Positions 34,118 through 43,361 of a DNA stretch of 64,000 bases are shown here, piece by piece (the stretch's first letter is position 1; every line of letters begins with the position of its first letter). Source of the DNA: Zobellia laminariae (GTDB lineage: Bacteria; Bacteroidota; Bacteroidia; Flavobacteriales; Flavobacteriaceae). Position numbers and translations under genes: made by a program. The stretch is from contig NZ_RCNS01000001.1 of NCBI RefSeq assembly GCF_009725995.1, forward strand, positions 1,257,195 to 1,321,194, in the 5' to 3' direction. The notes under the pieces were generated by a model. That model saw only the letters and a program-made list of their open reading frames with translations. It did not search any database and was not told the origin of the DNA.

Positions 34118-35740
34118 ATGAGTAAAAAAAATATAGATAATTTGTTCCAAGAAAAGTTTCGCGACTTCGAGGAAATTCCGGACAAAAAAGTCTGGAATGC
34201 CATTGAGGCTTCTTTGGATAAAAAGAAAAAGAAAAGGGTCATTCCTATCTGGTGGACATTAGGTGGCGCAGCGGCAGCTTTGGTTATTGCTTTTGTTGCA
34301 TTCTACCCTTCTTACAAAAATGACGTAGCTCCAAATATTATCTCTGATACCGAAAAAGGTAATAACACTAGGGATGACGCGATTAAAAATACCAATGAGT
34401 TTATTACAGAGCCAACTAAAAATATAAATAAAACGATTGTAGTTAGTTCTGACACAGACGCTGATGTCAATACGGTTACTGACTCCTATCAAGAAAAAAA
34501 AGAAGACAGAAATTCTAATACTTTAAATACGAAGGCAGCCAAAAAGGATACTAAAAATAAACGTGATCATACTCGAATTTTTAAAACATCTCAAGACACA
34601 GAGCTTACTCAAATTGATAAAACTGAAGATGTGGTAAACGCAGAAACTGATACTGAAAATTCAGACATAATCGATTATTCTTTTGAGACTGAAAAAAATC
34701 AAGAAATGGTTACCTCATCAGCTAATCCTCGGTCTAATGATGATTTTAATTCATCTAAAAATAATTTAACAGAAGCAACAGGTGTTGCTTCAACAGAGAA
34801 CAGCTCTAATACTCTAAAATTAAACACGAAGAACCTTGAAAATCTGACTAACAAAACCATAGTAGTTGATAGCATTAACAGGTCAACAGATGAATTAGGT
34901 ATCACAGAAAACACCATAAAAGAAGAAAAGGAGGCAGAAAAGAAATCTATTTTTGACGAAATTGAAACTGAGGAAGAAGTCGTAAACACGGATAAAAATG
35001 GGCGATGGTCTGCAGGACCAAATATTGCTCCAGTTTACTACAACGCCCTTGGTGAAGGATCACCGGTTAATTCCATCTTTAACGAAAACTCAAAATCCGG
35101 TAGCACCAACCTCAGCTATGGTCTTACCGTTGCTTATGCAATAAACAAAAAGTTAAGTATCCGGTCAGGGCTGAATAAAGTAGATTACGGTTACGACACT
35201 AATGGCGTCGCGTTTTCATCAACCCTACAAGAAGCGTCTACCGAAAAAATTCAAAACATAGACTATTCTAGTACCGCCAAAAATATAGTGGTTACTAGCC
35301 AAAGCGGTAATTTCAGTAGTTCGCCAACCTCTGATTCTATGTTTGCTTTTGAAATATCCAACGCTACCAGTTCCCAACGAGACGGAACAATGGCGCAGCA
35401 ATTTGGATATCTAGAAGTGCCATTAGAGCTAGATTATGCTTTAATAGACCGCAAGTTTGGATTAAATATCCTTGGCGGAATTAGTTCGCTCTTCTTAATA
35501 GACAATTCTGTAACTCTAACTTCTGGCGAACTAACTACCGAAATAGGTGAAGCAAACAACGTGAACTCGGTTAACTTCAGTACAAATATTGGTTTTGGGG
35601 TTAATTATAAATTTACACCCAAGATTCGCTTTAACGTAGAGCCCGTTTTTAAATATCAACTAAATACCTTTTCGGATGTATCGGGAGATTTTAGGCCATT
35701 TTCAATTGGAGTATATAGTGGTCTAAATTTCAAATTCTAA
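34118..35740 (+). CDS. membrane-anchored beta-barrel protein, anti-sigma-like N-terminus
   Basis: A 540-residue protein. N-terminal MSKKNIDNLFQEKFRDFEEIPDKKVWNAIEASL resembles the cytosolic segment of bacteroidete anti-sigma/beta-barrel proteins, followed by a membrane helix (about 43-63), a long Asn/Thr/Lys/Glu-rich linker (about 70-290) and a C-terminal outer-membrane beta-barrel domain ending in FSIGVYSGLNFKF. It would span the envelope from inner to outer membrane. Placed 57 bp after an ECF sigma gene, it is likely its regulator. The exact mechanism is inferred. Confidence 0.75.
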   Translation: MSKKNIDNLFQEKFRDFEEIPDKKVWNAIEASLDKKKKKRVIPIWWTLGGAAAALVIAFVAFYPSYKNDVAPNIISDTEKGNNTRDDAIKNTNEFITEPTKNINKTIVVSSDTDADVNTVTDSYQEKKEDRNSNTLNTKAAKKDTKNKRDHTRIFKTSQDTELTQIDKTEDVVNAETDTENSDIIDYSFETEKNQEMVTSSANPRSNDDFNSSKNNLTEATGVASTENSSNTLKLNTKNLENLTNKTIVVDSINRSTDELGITENTIKEEKEAEKKSIFDEIETEEEVVNTDKNGRWSAGPNIAPVYYNALGEGSPVNSIFNENSKSGSTNLSYGLTVAYAINKKLSIRSGLNKVDYGYDTNGVAFSSTLQEASTEKIQNIDYSSTAKNIVVTSQSGNFSSSPTSDSMFAFEISNATSSQRDGTMAQQFGYLEVPLELDYALIDRKFGLNILGGISSLFLIDNSVTLTSGELTTEIGEANNVNSVNFSTNIGFGVNYKFTPKIRFNVEPVFKYQLNTFSDVSGDFRPFSIGVYSGLNFKF

Positions 35741-35831
35741 AATTTCCTTCAATCATTTTAAACCATCTCATTTATTGATTCCCCTTAATTATGCATAGGT
35801 TTACCAAATAATTATCTGATTATTTAAGTTG

Positions 35832-36716
35832 ATGAAACAGAAACTTCAAATTTTTAAAGCGGTAGCATTTCACTCTAGCTTTACAAAGGCGGCCGAACAG
35901 TTATTTATATCTCAACCTGCCGTTTCTAAGGCCATCCGTAGTATTGAAGATGAATATAAAACTACATTTTTTCTTCGCAAACGTAATTCTATTGAACTTA
36001 CAGAAGACGGCAAAGCATTCTTAGTATATACCAATAGAATATTAGAAATCCATGCAGAAATAGAGAATCAATTTCTACATCAAAAAGAACATATTCCAAA
36101 TTCAATCCATTTTGGGGCCAGTACCACTTTAGTCAATCATATAGTTCCAAAGATTATTGCCAAGTTCAGAACGCAACATCCGCATACCAATTTTGATATT
36201 AAAAGTGGTAATTCAGAGGAAATAGAAGAGGCTATATTGAACCAACAATTAGACTTTGGTATTACCGAAGGAAGCAACACCAACCGCAAACTGCATTTTA
36301 AAAAGTTTATAAAGGACGAAATTGTATTGGTTACAAGTGTTAAGAACCATGCGTTCAAACAAAGTACCATAAGCACAGAAACTCTTCAAAAACTACCCAT
36401 GATCGAGAGAGAAATGGGTTCGGGAACCAGAGAAATCATATATGAGTTCTTAAAAGAACATCAGATTAAAAAACTGAACAATATAGTAATCCTGAACAGC
36501 ACGGAGGCCATTAAAAACTACCTTAACCATTCAGATACTTTTGCATTACTCTCAATTCACGCCATTAATGAAGACCTCGTTGCCAACAAACTTAAAATTA
36601 TAGATATTAAAAATGTGACCATTGAACGTTGGTTCTATTTTGTATCCCGAACTGGTTATCAGTCCAATGTAATGGACTACTTTGAAAAATTCGCCAAGAA
36701 CAACTATAACTTTTAG
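35832..36716 (+). CDS. LysR-family transcriptional regulator
   Basis: A 294-residue regulator with an N-terminal winged helix-turn-helix (LQIFKAVAFHSSFTKAAEQLFISQPAVSKAIR) and a periplasmic-binding-like sensor domain (PNSIHFGASTTL, LDFGITEG). The ATG at 35832 is chosen. It precedes and probably controls the YeiH-type gene, as in the E. coli yeiE/yeiH arrangement. Confidence 0.93.
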   Translation: MKQKLQIFKAVAFHSSFTKAAEQLFISQPAVSKAIRSIEDEYKTTFFLRKRNSIELTEDGKAFLVYTNRILEIHAEIENQFLHQKEHIPNSIHFGASTTLVNHIVPKIIAKFRTQHPHTNFDIKSGNSEEIEEAILNQQLDFGITEGSNTNRKLHFKKFIKDEIVLVTSVKNHAFKQSTISTETLQKLPMIEREMGSGTREIIYEFLKEHQIKKLNNIVILNSTEAIKNYLNHSDTFALLSIHAINEDLVANKLKIIDIKNVTIERWFYFVSRTGYQSNVMDYFEKFAKNNYNF

Positions 36717-36738
36717 TTATTTCATATAGCATTTTAAA

Positions 36739-36771
36739 TTGCTTAAAAGTAATTTAACGCGCTTACTTTTG
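36739..36771 (+). promoter_or_regulatory. promoter of YeiH-type gene
   Basis: TTG (36739-36741), 22-base spacer and TACTTTTG (36764-36771), an exact TAnnTTTG -7 element, 20 bases before the start codon of the membrane protein gene. Confidence 0.5.
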
Positions 36772-36791
36772 TATTATTAAATCAGGGTGAT

Positions 36792-37712
36792 ATGAAAGAT
36801 AGAATGGCAAAAGTGGTGTTTTTAGGTATTGCACTTATCGTTTTCAGTGGATGGGTCAATAGCCCTACTGCTTTGCTACTTGGTTTTGGTTTCACTCTAT
36901 TCTTTGACAATCCATTTAAAGCCTATTGTCATAAAGCTATTCATTCATTTCTTAAAATAGCAGTAGTGGGTCTTGGTTTTGGTATGTTCCTAAAAGAAAC
37001 GTTAGAAACCAGCAAAGAGGGCTTCACCTTAACTTTTCTCTCTATTATATTAACCGTAAGTCTAGGGTTTCTTCTTACTAGAGTTTTAAAGCTAGACACC
37101 AAATTAGGGCATCTCATTACTTCTGGAACTTCCGTTTGTGGCGGTAGTGCTATTGCGGCTATTTCGCCTGTAATAAATGCTAAGAGTAGGATCATTAGCA
37201 TTGCGTTGGCCGTTGTTTTTCTTCTAAACTCCGTAGCCTTGTTTGTTTTTCCTGCAGTTGGGCATTACCTCAACCTAAGCCAACATCAATTTGGTCTTTG
37301 GTGTGCGGTTGCTATTCATGATACAAGTTCTGTAGTTGGTGCGGCAATTGGTTATGGCGATGAAGCTTTGCGGATTGCAACAACCGTAAAACTATCTAGA
37401 ATGCTATGGATAATACCTTTATCCCTGCTTTCTATGTTTGTTTTTAAAACGAAAGGCGAAAAAGTAAAAATGCCTTATTTCATTCTTCTTTTTATAGGGG
37501 CCATCATCATAAACAGCTATCATCTCATACCAGCCCCAGCAACTAGTTTTTTAGTATCTAGCTCTAAGCACTTGCTAATACTTACTTTGTTTCTGGTAGG
37601 TTCTACCATCTCCATAAGAGATTTAAAGAAAACCGGAATAAAACCTATGGTCTTAGCATTACTGCTTTGGATATTTATTTCTGTCCTTTCCTTAGCGTAT
37701 ATTCTATACTAG
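36792..37712 (+). CDS. YeiH-family putative sulfate/sulfite exporter
   Basis: A 306-residue inner-membrane protein of the UPF0324/YeiH family with about ten hydrophobic segments. Conserved loops GTSVCGGSAIAAISPVINAK (about 116-135) and AIHDTSSVVGAAIGYG are clear. The family is annotated as sulfate or sulfite exporters, with little direct proof. Paired with the upstream LysR gene and preceded by its own good promoter. Confidence 0.88.
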   Translation: MKDRMAKVVFLGIALIVFSGWVNSPTALLLGFGFTLFFDNPFKAYCHKAIHSFLKIAVVGLGFGMFLKETLETSKEGFTLTFLSIILTVSLGFLLTRVLKLDTKLGHLITSGTSVCGGSAIAAISPVINAKSRIISIALAVVFLLNSVALFVFPAVGHYLNLSQHQFGLWCAVAIHDTSSVVGAAIGYGDEALRIATTVKLSRMLWIIPLSLLSMFVFKTKGEKVKMPYFILLFIGAIIINSYHLIPAPATSFLVSSSKHLLILTLFLVGSTISIRDLKKTGIKPMVLALLLWIFISVLSLAYILY

Positions 37713-37725
37713 TTGTAGAATAACG

Positions 37726-38469
37726 CTAATTATCTTGTTGAAGTTCTTTTAAAATAACAGTTCTGACGTTTTCTCTTAAGTTCACTTTATCTGGTTCAGA
37801 AAGACTTTCTGTCTTAAAAAATTTATGCACTTTAGCCCGAATGCGGCCCGGACCACCACTAAAAAAAGAAAAAGAGAATCGCTTTTTGTTATCATAAAAA
37901 GTAATTGGAACGACCGGTATTTTATGAGCAATAGCCATTCTGAAAGCGCCATCTTTAAAAGAATCTAGAATAATACTTTCATCATCAGGCACGCCGCCTT
38001 CTGGAAAAATACAGATACTAAGACCTTGACTTAATCGTTTTTGGGCACGTCTGTAAACTGCCATTCTGCTCTTGGCATCACTACGATCAACCATAATACA
38101 GACCCGTTTAAAGAAAAAACCAAAAAGAGGAATTTTAGCCAATTCTTTCTTCCCCACAAAAACAAAAGGATTTTTACTAACATAGAACATTAGCATAATA
38201 TCTAACATACTGGTATGATTCGCTACGAGCATATAGCTCTTTCCCTTTTCAATATTCTGTTCCCCAAACACCTTTGGCGGGCATCCCATACCATACAAAA
38301 TAGGTATGGCCCAAAGGTTTCTGGCCATCCAAAAAAACTGGGGATACCACTTTTCAGACAAAGTGCTAATCAACAAAAACGGAAAAAATAAAAGTATGGG
38401 TAAGGCAACCAAAATATAGAACCAAATGCGGTACAAGGTGTAGCCAATTTTTTTAAGTAGTCTGGGCAT
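37726..38469 (-). CDS. plsC: 1-acyl-sn-glycerol-3-phosphate acyltransferase
   Basis: A 247-residue membrane-associated acyltransferase making phosphatidic acid from lysophosphatidic acid. An N-terminal membrane segment precedes the HX4D active site (ANHTSMLD), the FVGKKELAKIPLFG acceptor motif and FPEGGVPDDE. It is divergent from trpS with 72 bp between starts, and convergent with the YeiH gene (13 bp). Confidence 0.92.
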   Translation of the reverse strand: MPRLLKKIGYTLYRIWFYILVALPILLFFPFLLISTLSEKWYPQFFWMARNLWAIPILYGMGCPPKVFGEQNIEKGKSYMLVANHTSMLDIMLMFYVSKNPFVFVGKKELAKIPLFGFFFKRVCIMVDRSDAKSRMAVYRRAQKRLSQGLSICIFPEGGVPDDESIILDSFKDGAFRMAIAHKIPVVPITFYDNKKRFSFSFFSGGPGRIRAKVHKFFKTESLSEPDKVNLRENVRTVILKELQQDN

Positions 38470-38512
38470 AAAATCAAAAGTAACAATTTTACGAGGTATA
38501 ATCCATTTCTTT

Positions 38513-38520
38513 TATCTTTG
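38513..38520 (+). promoter_or_regulatory. TAnnTTTG -7 element of trpS
   Basis: TATCTTTG matches the Bacteroidota -7 consensus, 21 bases before the trpS ATG; no clear -33 element. Confidence 0.4.
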
Positions 38521-38541
38521 GGCTTCTTTGAAAATAAGCAA

Positions 38542-39510
38542 ATGGCAAGAATCTTAACAGGAATACAAAGTACAGGCACTCCGCACCTAGGAAATATCTT
38601 AGGCGCAATCATGCCTGCAATAGAAATGGCGGATGACCCAAAGAACGAATCGTTTTTGTTCATTGCGGATATGCATTCGCTCACACAGATTAAAAATGCG
38701 GAAGAATTACGCAGAAACACCTATGCCATAGCTTCTACGTGGCTTGCTTTTGGATTAGATATAGAAAAGACCGTTTTTTACCGTCAAAGTGATGTTCCCC
38801 AGGCTACTGAACTTTCTTGGTACTTGAGCTGTTTTTTCCCTTTTCAGAGATTGACATTAGCTCACGGATTTAAAGATAAAGCAGACCGTCTTGATGATGT
38901 GAATGCAGGATTATTTACATACCCCATGTTGATGGCCGCGGATATTCTTTTATACGATGCCAACATCGTTCCCGTAGGAAAAGACCAGATGCAACACTTG
39001 GAAATGACTAGGGATGTAGCTTCTCGTTTTCATGCTCAAATGGGAGAAACTTTTGTGCTTCCAAAAGGTAAAGTACAAGAGAGCACCATGTACGTTCCTG
39101 GAACCGATGGTGAAAAAATGAGCAAGAGTAGAGGCAACTTAATCAATCTTTTTCAGACCGATAAAAAACTGAGAAAACAAATCATGGGCATACAGACAGA
39201 TAGTACGCCAATGGAAGAGCCAAAAGACCCAACTAACGATAACGTTTTTGCTCTTTACAAAATACTAGCGGCACAAGAACAGATTGAGGAAATGAGTGCC
39301 AATTACCTTGCGGGAAATTATGGTTATGGCCATGCGAAACAAGCACTTTACGAAGTCATAGTAAACAAGTTTGGTGACGCCCGAGAGAAGTATGATTATT
39401 ACATGAACAACACTCAAGAGGTAGATGAAGCTTTGGCAATAGGTGCAGAAAAAGCACGTAAAGTTGCCAACGGTGTACTTGAAAGAGTACGAACAAAACT
39501 GGGATATTAA
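38542..39510 (+). CDS. trpS: tryptophanyl-tRNA synthetase
   Basis: A class Ic synthetase charging tRNA-Trp. With the start at MARILTGIQSTG (the ATG at 38518 overlaps the -7 element) it is 322 residues, the usual length. The HIGH-like motif is PHLGN (14-18) and the KMSKS loop is GEKMSKSRGN; VGKDQMQHLEMTRD binds tryptophan/ATP. Single gene with a strong terminator. Confidence 0.97.
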   Translation: MARILTGIQSTGTPHLGNILGAIMPAIEMADDPKNESFLFIADMHSLTQIKNAEELRRNTYAIASTWLAFGLDIEKTVFYRQSDVPQATELSWYLSCFFPFQRLTLAHGFKDKADRLDDVNAGLFTYPMLMAADILLYDANIVPVGKDQMQHLEMTRDVASRFHAQMGETFVLPKGKVQESTMYVPGTDGEKMSKSRGNLINLFQTDKKLRKQIMGIQTDSTPMEEPKDPTNDNVFALYKILAAQEQIEEMSANYLAGNYGYGHAKQALYEVIVNKFGDAREKYDYYMNNTQEVDEALAIGAEKARKVANGVLERVRTKLGY

Positions 39511-39516
39511 AATTTA

Positions 39517-39546
39517 ACAAAACCGACCACATGGTCGGTTTTGTTT
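39517..39546 (+). terminator. trpS terminator
   Basis: Arms AACAAAACCGACCA and TGGTCGGTTTTGTT with a 2-base spacer and following T-run, right after the trpS stop. Confidence 0.88.
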
Positions 39547-39692
39547 TTATGAAGTGTTTTGTGAATCTAAAATTGCTCCGTTTTTAGGAGGTTTTTAATC
39601 GATAAACCCCTATTAAAGCGATTGTTTGTTCTTTGAAACTAATTTTACAAACCAATCAGTCGGTTGTTCTAACAGTTTATTTTCAGGTTTTG

Positions 39693-40796
39693 TTAAATAG
39701 CTTCATACAGTTTTCCCGGTAGGGGACGTATGACACCCTTCATTTCCATATTCAAAAGAGTAGAAGAAACTTTAAAGACGGGCAGCTTACATTCCAAGGC
39801 CACACTATCTAACAATTGCTTTCCATTTTTCTGCAAGTAATCATAAATAGATTGCTCTGTAGGTTCAAGCTCTACGAAGAGTTGTTTTTGAACTGTCTTG
39901 ATTTCTTTCTCAGCAACATCCCATCCTAATAAATAGACCAAATCTCCTGCGGAAGTAAGCATTTGCGCCTTTTGCTGTTTGATGAGATTATTACACCCTG
40001 AGCTGTACTTATCCTGCGCCCTTCCCGGCACGGCAAATACATCTCGGTTATAACTATTTGCAATATCTGCAGTAACCAAACTACCTCCTTTTTCAGCAGA
40101 TTCAATAACCACCGTAGCTTCACTCATACCTGCAATAATCCTGTTCCGTTTTAAAAAATTAGCCCGGTCAGGATTACTCGTACTTCTAAACTCGGTATAA
40201 AATCCACCATTCTTTTCTACATCCTGAACATACTTGCCGTGCACCTTAGGATATATCTGATTGAGCCCATGCGCCAAACAACCTATAGTTTGCAAATCAT
40301 GCTTAACAGCTGCCCTTTGCGCCGTAATATCTACACCATAAGCAAAACCACTTACAATAATGGGGTTTAATGGCGCTATGTCTTCTATAAACTTCTCAAC
40401 GAAAGCAGTGCCATAACTGGTTATATTACGCGTACCAACTATACTTATGATTTTACGGCCTTCTAAATTAATATTACCCCTTTTATAAAGTAACACCGGA
40501 CTATCAATACAATGTTTTAAATACGCTGGATAATCGGCATCCATAAAATAAGAGAAACCAATGTCATTCTTTTTTATGTACTCGTACTCCTGCTCGGCAG
40601 ATTCTTGATGTTCTCCATCATATAAACCTCTTAAAGCATGCGTTCCTATGCCGTCAATTTTTAATAAGTTTTGTCTTTTTTCTTCAAAGACAGCACTTGC
40701 ACTTCCACAATGTGAAATAAGTTTTTTAATTGTAACATCGCCAATTTTTGGAGCACCTTGCAATCGTAAAACCGCAAGCAATTCATCTGTAGTCAT
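39693..40796 (-). CDS. dprA: DNA-processing protein DprA
   Basis: A 367-residue DprA/Smf protein, which loads RecA on incoming single-stranded DNA during transformation. The Rossmann-fold core shows ISIVGTRNITSYG, VSGFAYGVDITAQRAA, FLKRNRIIAGMSEATVVIESAEKGGSLVTA and FAVPGRAQDKYSSGCNNLI. The N-terminal helix-hairpin-helix region and C-terminal winged helix (QLLDSVALECKLPVFKVSSTL) are present. It suggests at least a relic of competence. Confidence 0.95.
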   Translation of the reverse strand: MTTDELLAVLRLQGAPKIGDVTIKKLISHCGSASAVFEEKRQNLLKIDGIGTHALRGLYDGEHQESAEQEYEYIKKNDIGFSYFMDADYPAYLKHCIDSPVLLYKRGNINLEGRKIISIVGTRNITSYGTAFVEKFIEDIAPLNPIIVSGFAYGVDITAQRAAVKHDLQTIGCLAHGLNQIYPKVHGKYVQDVEKNGGFYTEFRSTSNPDRANFLKRNRIIAGMSEATVVIESAEKGGSLVTADIANSYNRDVFAVPGRAQDKYSSGCNNLIKQQKAQMLTSAGDLVYLLGWDVAEKEIKTVQKQLFVELEPTEQSIYDYLQKNGKQLLDSVALECKLPVFKVSSTLLNMEMKGVIRPLPGKLYEAI

Positions 40797-40901
40797 TTAT
40801 AGAAGCATCAAAGTTATCCACAAAATACACAAATTATAATGTTAATAAAAAGTTATGTTGCCTCTGGTCTGACCCTATAATTTTTTCCATATTTGTGTTC
40901 T

Positions 40902-41861
40902 ATGGGACTAGAACGCTATATCTCTGAATTAATGTACCGCTACAACTGTGTAGTTGTACCAGGTTTCGGAGCTTTTTTAACGGAACAGAAATCGGCTGTT
41001 ATACACGAAAGTACTAACACTTTTTATCCTCCGGCAAAGACCGTTTCATTCAACCAACAGTTATTGTCAAACGACGGACTATTGGTTTCATATGCCGCTG
41101 AAGCTCAAAATATTTCTTTTGAAGAAATGTTGAAGGAGGTAAGTGACATTGTAGCTGAATGGAAAGCTGACCTTAAAAAAGGCGGTCAATTACAGTTATC
41201 CGATATAGGAACACTTTGGTATAGTTCAGAAGATAAAATTCAATTTCAACCTTCAGGTAACGTTAACTACCTGACAGCTTCTTTTGGAATGTCTTCTTTT
41301 GTTTCTGCGCCGGTAACCCGCGAAGTCTTAAAAGAAGAAGTAGCAAAACTAGAAGAAAAAGTTCCGTTTGCTTTTACACCTGAAAAACGTGAAGCACTCA
41401 CGCTTCGTCCTTATTTAAAATATGCGGCAGTTGCCCTTATTGCTTTGACGTTGGGCGTAACAGGTTTTCAGTTCTATAGATCTAACGAGAACAACCAACA
41501 ATTGGCTCGCCAAGATGCCGAACAACAAGTGTCACAACGCATTCAAGAAGCTACCTTTTTTGATGCGCAACCACTAGAATTACCAACCATTACACTTAAA
41601 ACTTCTAAAAAATCAGAAGCCAGTATAGCAGAAGCACGCATGCACCATATTATTGCAGGCGCCTTTAGATACCGGACCAATGCAGATAAGAAGATAGAGC
41701 AGTTGAAACTCAAAGGTTTTAACCCTTCTTATATTGGCACAAATCCTTTTGGTCTATATTTGGTTGCTTATGACAGTTTTACTGATTCTAATAAAGCATT
41801 AGAAGCGCTTCGTGAAATTAAGCGTACGCAGAAAGACGCTTGGTTAAAATCAGGTCACTAA
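40902..41861 (+). CDS. HU-CCDC81/SPOR-domain protein
   Basis: A 319-residue inner-membrane protein. N-terminal residues 1-135 match tandem CCDC81-like HU-type domains (YRYNCVVVPGFGAFLTEQKSA, LSDIGTLWYS), a membrane helix lies at about 174-190, and the C-terminal 75 residues form a SPOR domain (HIIAGAFRYRTNADKKIEQLKL), which binds denuded septal glycan strands. It may link DNA or cytoplasmic partners to the septum. Start is the ATG at 40902 rather than GTG 40893. Divergent from dprA. Confidence 0.88.
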   Translation: MGLERYISELMYRYNCVVVPGFGAFLTEQKSAVIHESTNTFYPPAKTVSFNQQLLSNDGLLVSYAAEAQNISFEEMLKEVSDIVAEWKADLKKGGQLQLSDIGTLWYSSEDKIQFQPSGNVNYLTASFGMSSFVSAPVTREVLKEEVAKLEEKVPFAFTPEKREALTLRPYLKYAAVALIALTLGVTGFQFYRSNENNQQLARQDAEQQVSQRIQEATFFDAQPLELPTITLKTSKKSEASIAEARMHHIIAGAFRYRTNADKKIEQLKLKGFNPSYIGTNPFGLYLVAYDSFTDSNKALEALREIKRTQKDAWLKSGH

Positions 41862-41968
41862 TACTCCATTTACTTTACAAATTTCTACAGAAAAGCTAAG
41901 TTATCAGTTTTTCGATTTCAGCCTTTGCTACAAGCAAAAGGTTATACCATGATGCTCATTAAAAAAGG

Positions 41969-41976
41969 TATCTTTG
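41969..41976 (+). promoter_or_regulatory. TAnnTTTG -7 element of thioesterase
   Basis: TATCTTTG fits the Bacteroidota -7 consensus, 15 bases before the ATG at 41992. Confidence 0.35.
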
Positions 41977-41991
41977 CCCAAAAATTGATTT

Positions 41992-42504
41992 ATGCAGGCT
42001 AAAAATCCACGTGATTCTAGAACTATATTAACCGATATGGTACTCCCTAGTGAGACCAACCCTCTTAATAATCTATTTGGTGGCGAACTCTTGGCCCGAA
42101 TGGATCGTGCCGCAAGTATTGCTGCACGTCGTCATAGTAGACGCATTACCGTTACTGCTTCGGTAAACCATGTGGCCTTTAATCAATCTGTACCTGTAGG
42201 AAGTGTTCTTACTGTAGAAGCAGCCGTTTCACGGGCTTTTAGAACCTCTATGGAAGTATATATTGATGTTTGGATGGAAGATCGTTTCACCGGCGAAAAA
42301 TCAAAAGCCAACGAAGCTATTTACACCTTTGTAGCTGTTGACGATACTGGAAGACCTACAGTAGTGCCACCGTTACAACCGGAGACCGAACTTGAACAAG
42401 AACGTTTTGAAGGCGCTTTGCGCAGAAAGCAATTAAGCCTTGTTCTAGCTGGCAAAATGAAACCTCATGACGCCACAGAACTAAAGGCTCTATTTATGGA
42501 CTAG
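41992..42504 (+). CDS. acyl-CoA thioesterase (hotdog fold)
   Basis: A 170-residue hotdog-fold thioesterase of the YciA/BFIT type. NNLFGGELLARMDRAASIAARRHS carries the conserved Asp, and TASVNHVAFNQSVPVGSVL and SKANEAIYTFVAVDD follow. Hydrolyses acyl-CoA in the cytosol; chain-length preference not deducible. Single gene. Confidence 0.92.
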   Translation: MQAKNPRDSRTILTDMVLPSETNPLNNLFGGELLARMDRAASIAARRHSRRITVTASVNHVAFNQSVPVGSVLTVEAAVSRAFRTSMEVYIDVWMEDRFTGEKSKANEAIYTFVAVDDTGRPTVVPPLQPETELEQERFEGALRRKQLSLVLAGKMKPHDATELKALFMD

Positions 42505-42511
42505 TAGTCTA

Positions 42512-43354
42512 TTAGAAATCAAAATTATCAGGGTCAGGTCCTGTGCGTTCTCCCTTGTCCAACCTATCTAAATAAGATATATCGGCTTCTGAAAGTTCAA
42601 AGTCGAAAATATCGGCATTTGACTTGATCCTATCCACATTCACAGATTTTGGAATAACCACAATTCCTTTCTGCAAATTATATCGTAAAACAATCTGCGC
42701 GATTGACTTTTTGTATTTATCAGTCAAATCAGAAAACACTTCTGATTTTCCATCAAAAAGTTTTCCGTGCATAAAAGGCGACCAAGATTCGTACTGAATC
42801 CCTTTGGAATTACAAAAGTCGATTAAATCTTGTTGAACCAAATATGGATGAAATTCCATTTGATTGACCATCGGCACTACTTCAGCAGTTTCCAATAAAT
42901 CTTCTAAATGGTGCTGCAAAAAATTACTTACCCCAATAGCTTTAATTCGCTTATCGCGATATAATTTTTCCATGGCGCGCCAAGTATCCTTGTATTTTCC
43001 TGCCACGGGCCAATGAATTAAATAAAGGTCTAGGTAATCAACTCCTAAACGCTCCAAACTCTCTTCAAAAGCTTTTAAAGTGCTTTCGTAGCCTTGGTCA
43101 GCATTCCATAGTTTTGACACTAGAAACACCTCTTCACGAGCTATATTGCTTTCTCGAATACCTTTGCCTACTCCTTCTTCATTCTTATAAGCCGCAGCCG
43201 TATCAATATGTCTATAACCAGCATTCAAAGCATTCTTTACGGCATCAATAACTTCTTGGTCATTGTCTGCTAAATAGGTTCCCAATCCAAAATAAGGCAT
43301 TTCTACACCGTTGTTTAACCTAAACGAGCCTTGCAAGTCTGTTATCTTTTTCAT
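42512..43354 (-). CDS. aldo/keto reductase
   Basis: A 280-residue NADPH-dependent aldo/keto reductase barrel of the 2,5-diketo-gluconate reductase/AKR5 type. The tetrad residues are visible: Asp and Tyr in GYRHIDTAAAYKNEEGVG, Lys in FLVSKLWNAD, His in LYLIHWP; NADPH-binding IVVIPKSVNVDRIKSN is near the end. Last gene of the leftward flippase-dut-TPR-DUF4292-EnvC operon (7 bp after it), without an evident functional link. Confidence 0.93.
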   Translation of the reverse strand: MKKITDLQGSFRLNNGVEMPYFGLGTYLADNDQEVIDAVKNALNAGYRHIDTAAAYKNEEGVGKGIRESNIAREEVFLVSKLWNADQGYESTLKAFEESLERLGVDYLDLYLIHWPVAGKYKDTWRAMEKLYRDKRIKAIGVSNFLQHHLEDLLETAEVVPMVNQMEFHPYLVQQDLIDFCNSKGIQYESWSPFMHGKLFDGKSEVFSDLTDKYKKSIAQIVLRYNLQKGIVVIPKSVNVDRIKSNADIFDFELSEADISYLDRLDKGERTGPDPDNFDF

Positions 43355-43361
43355 AGTGTTC

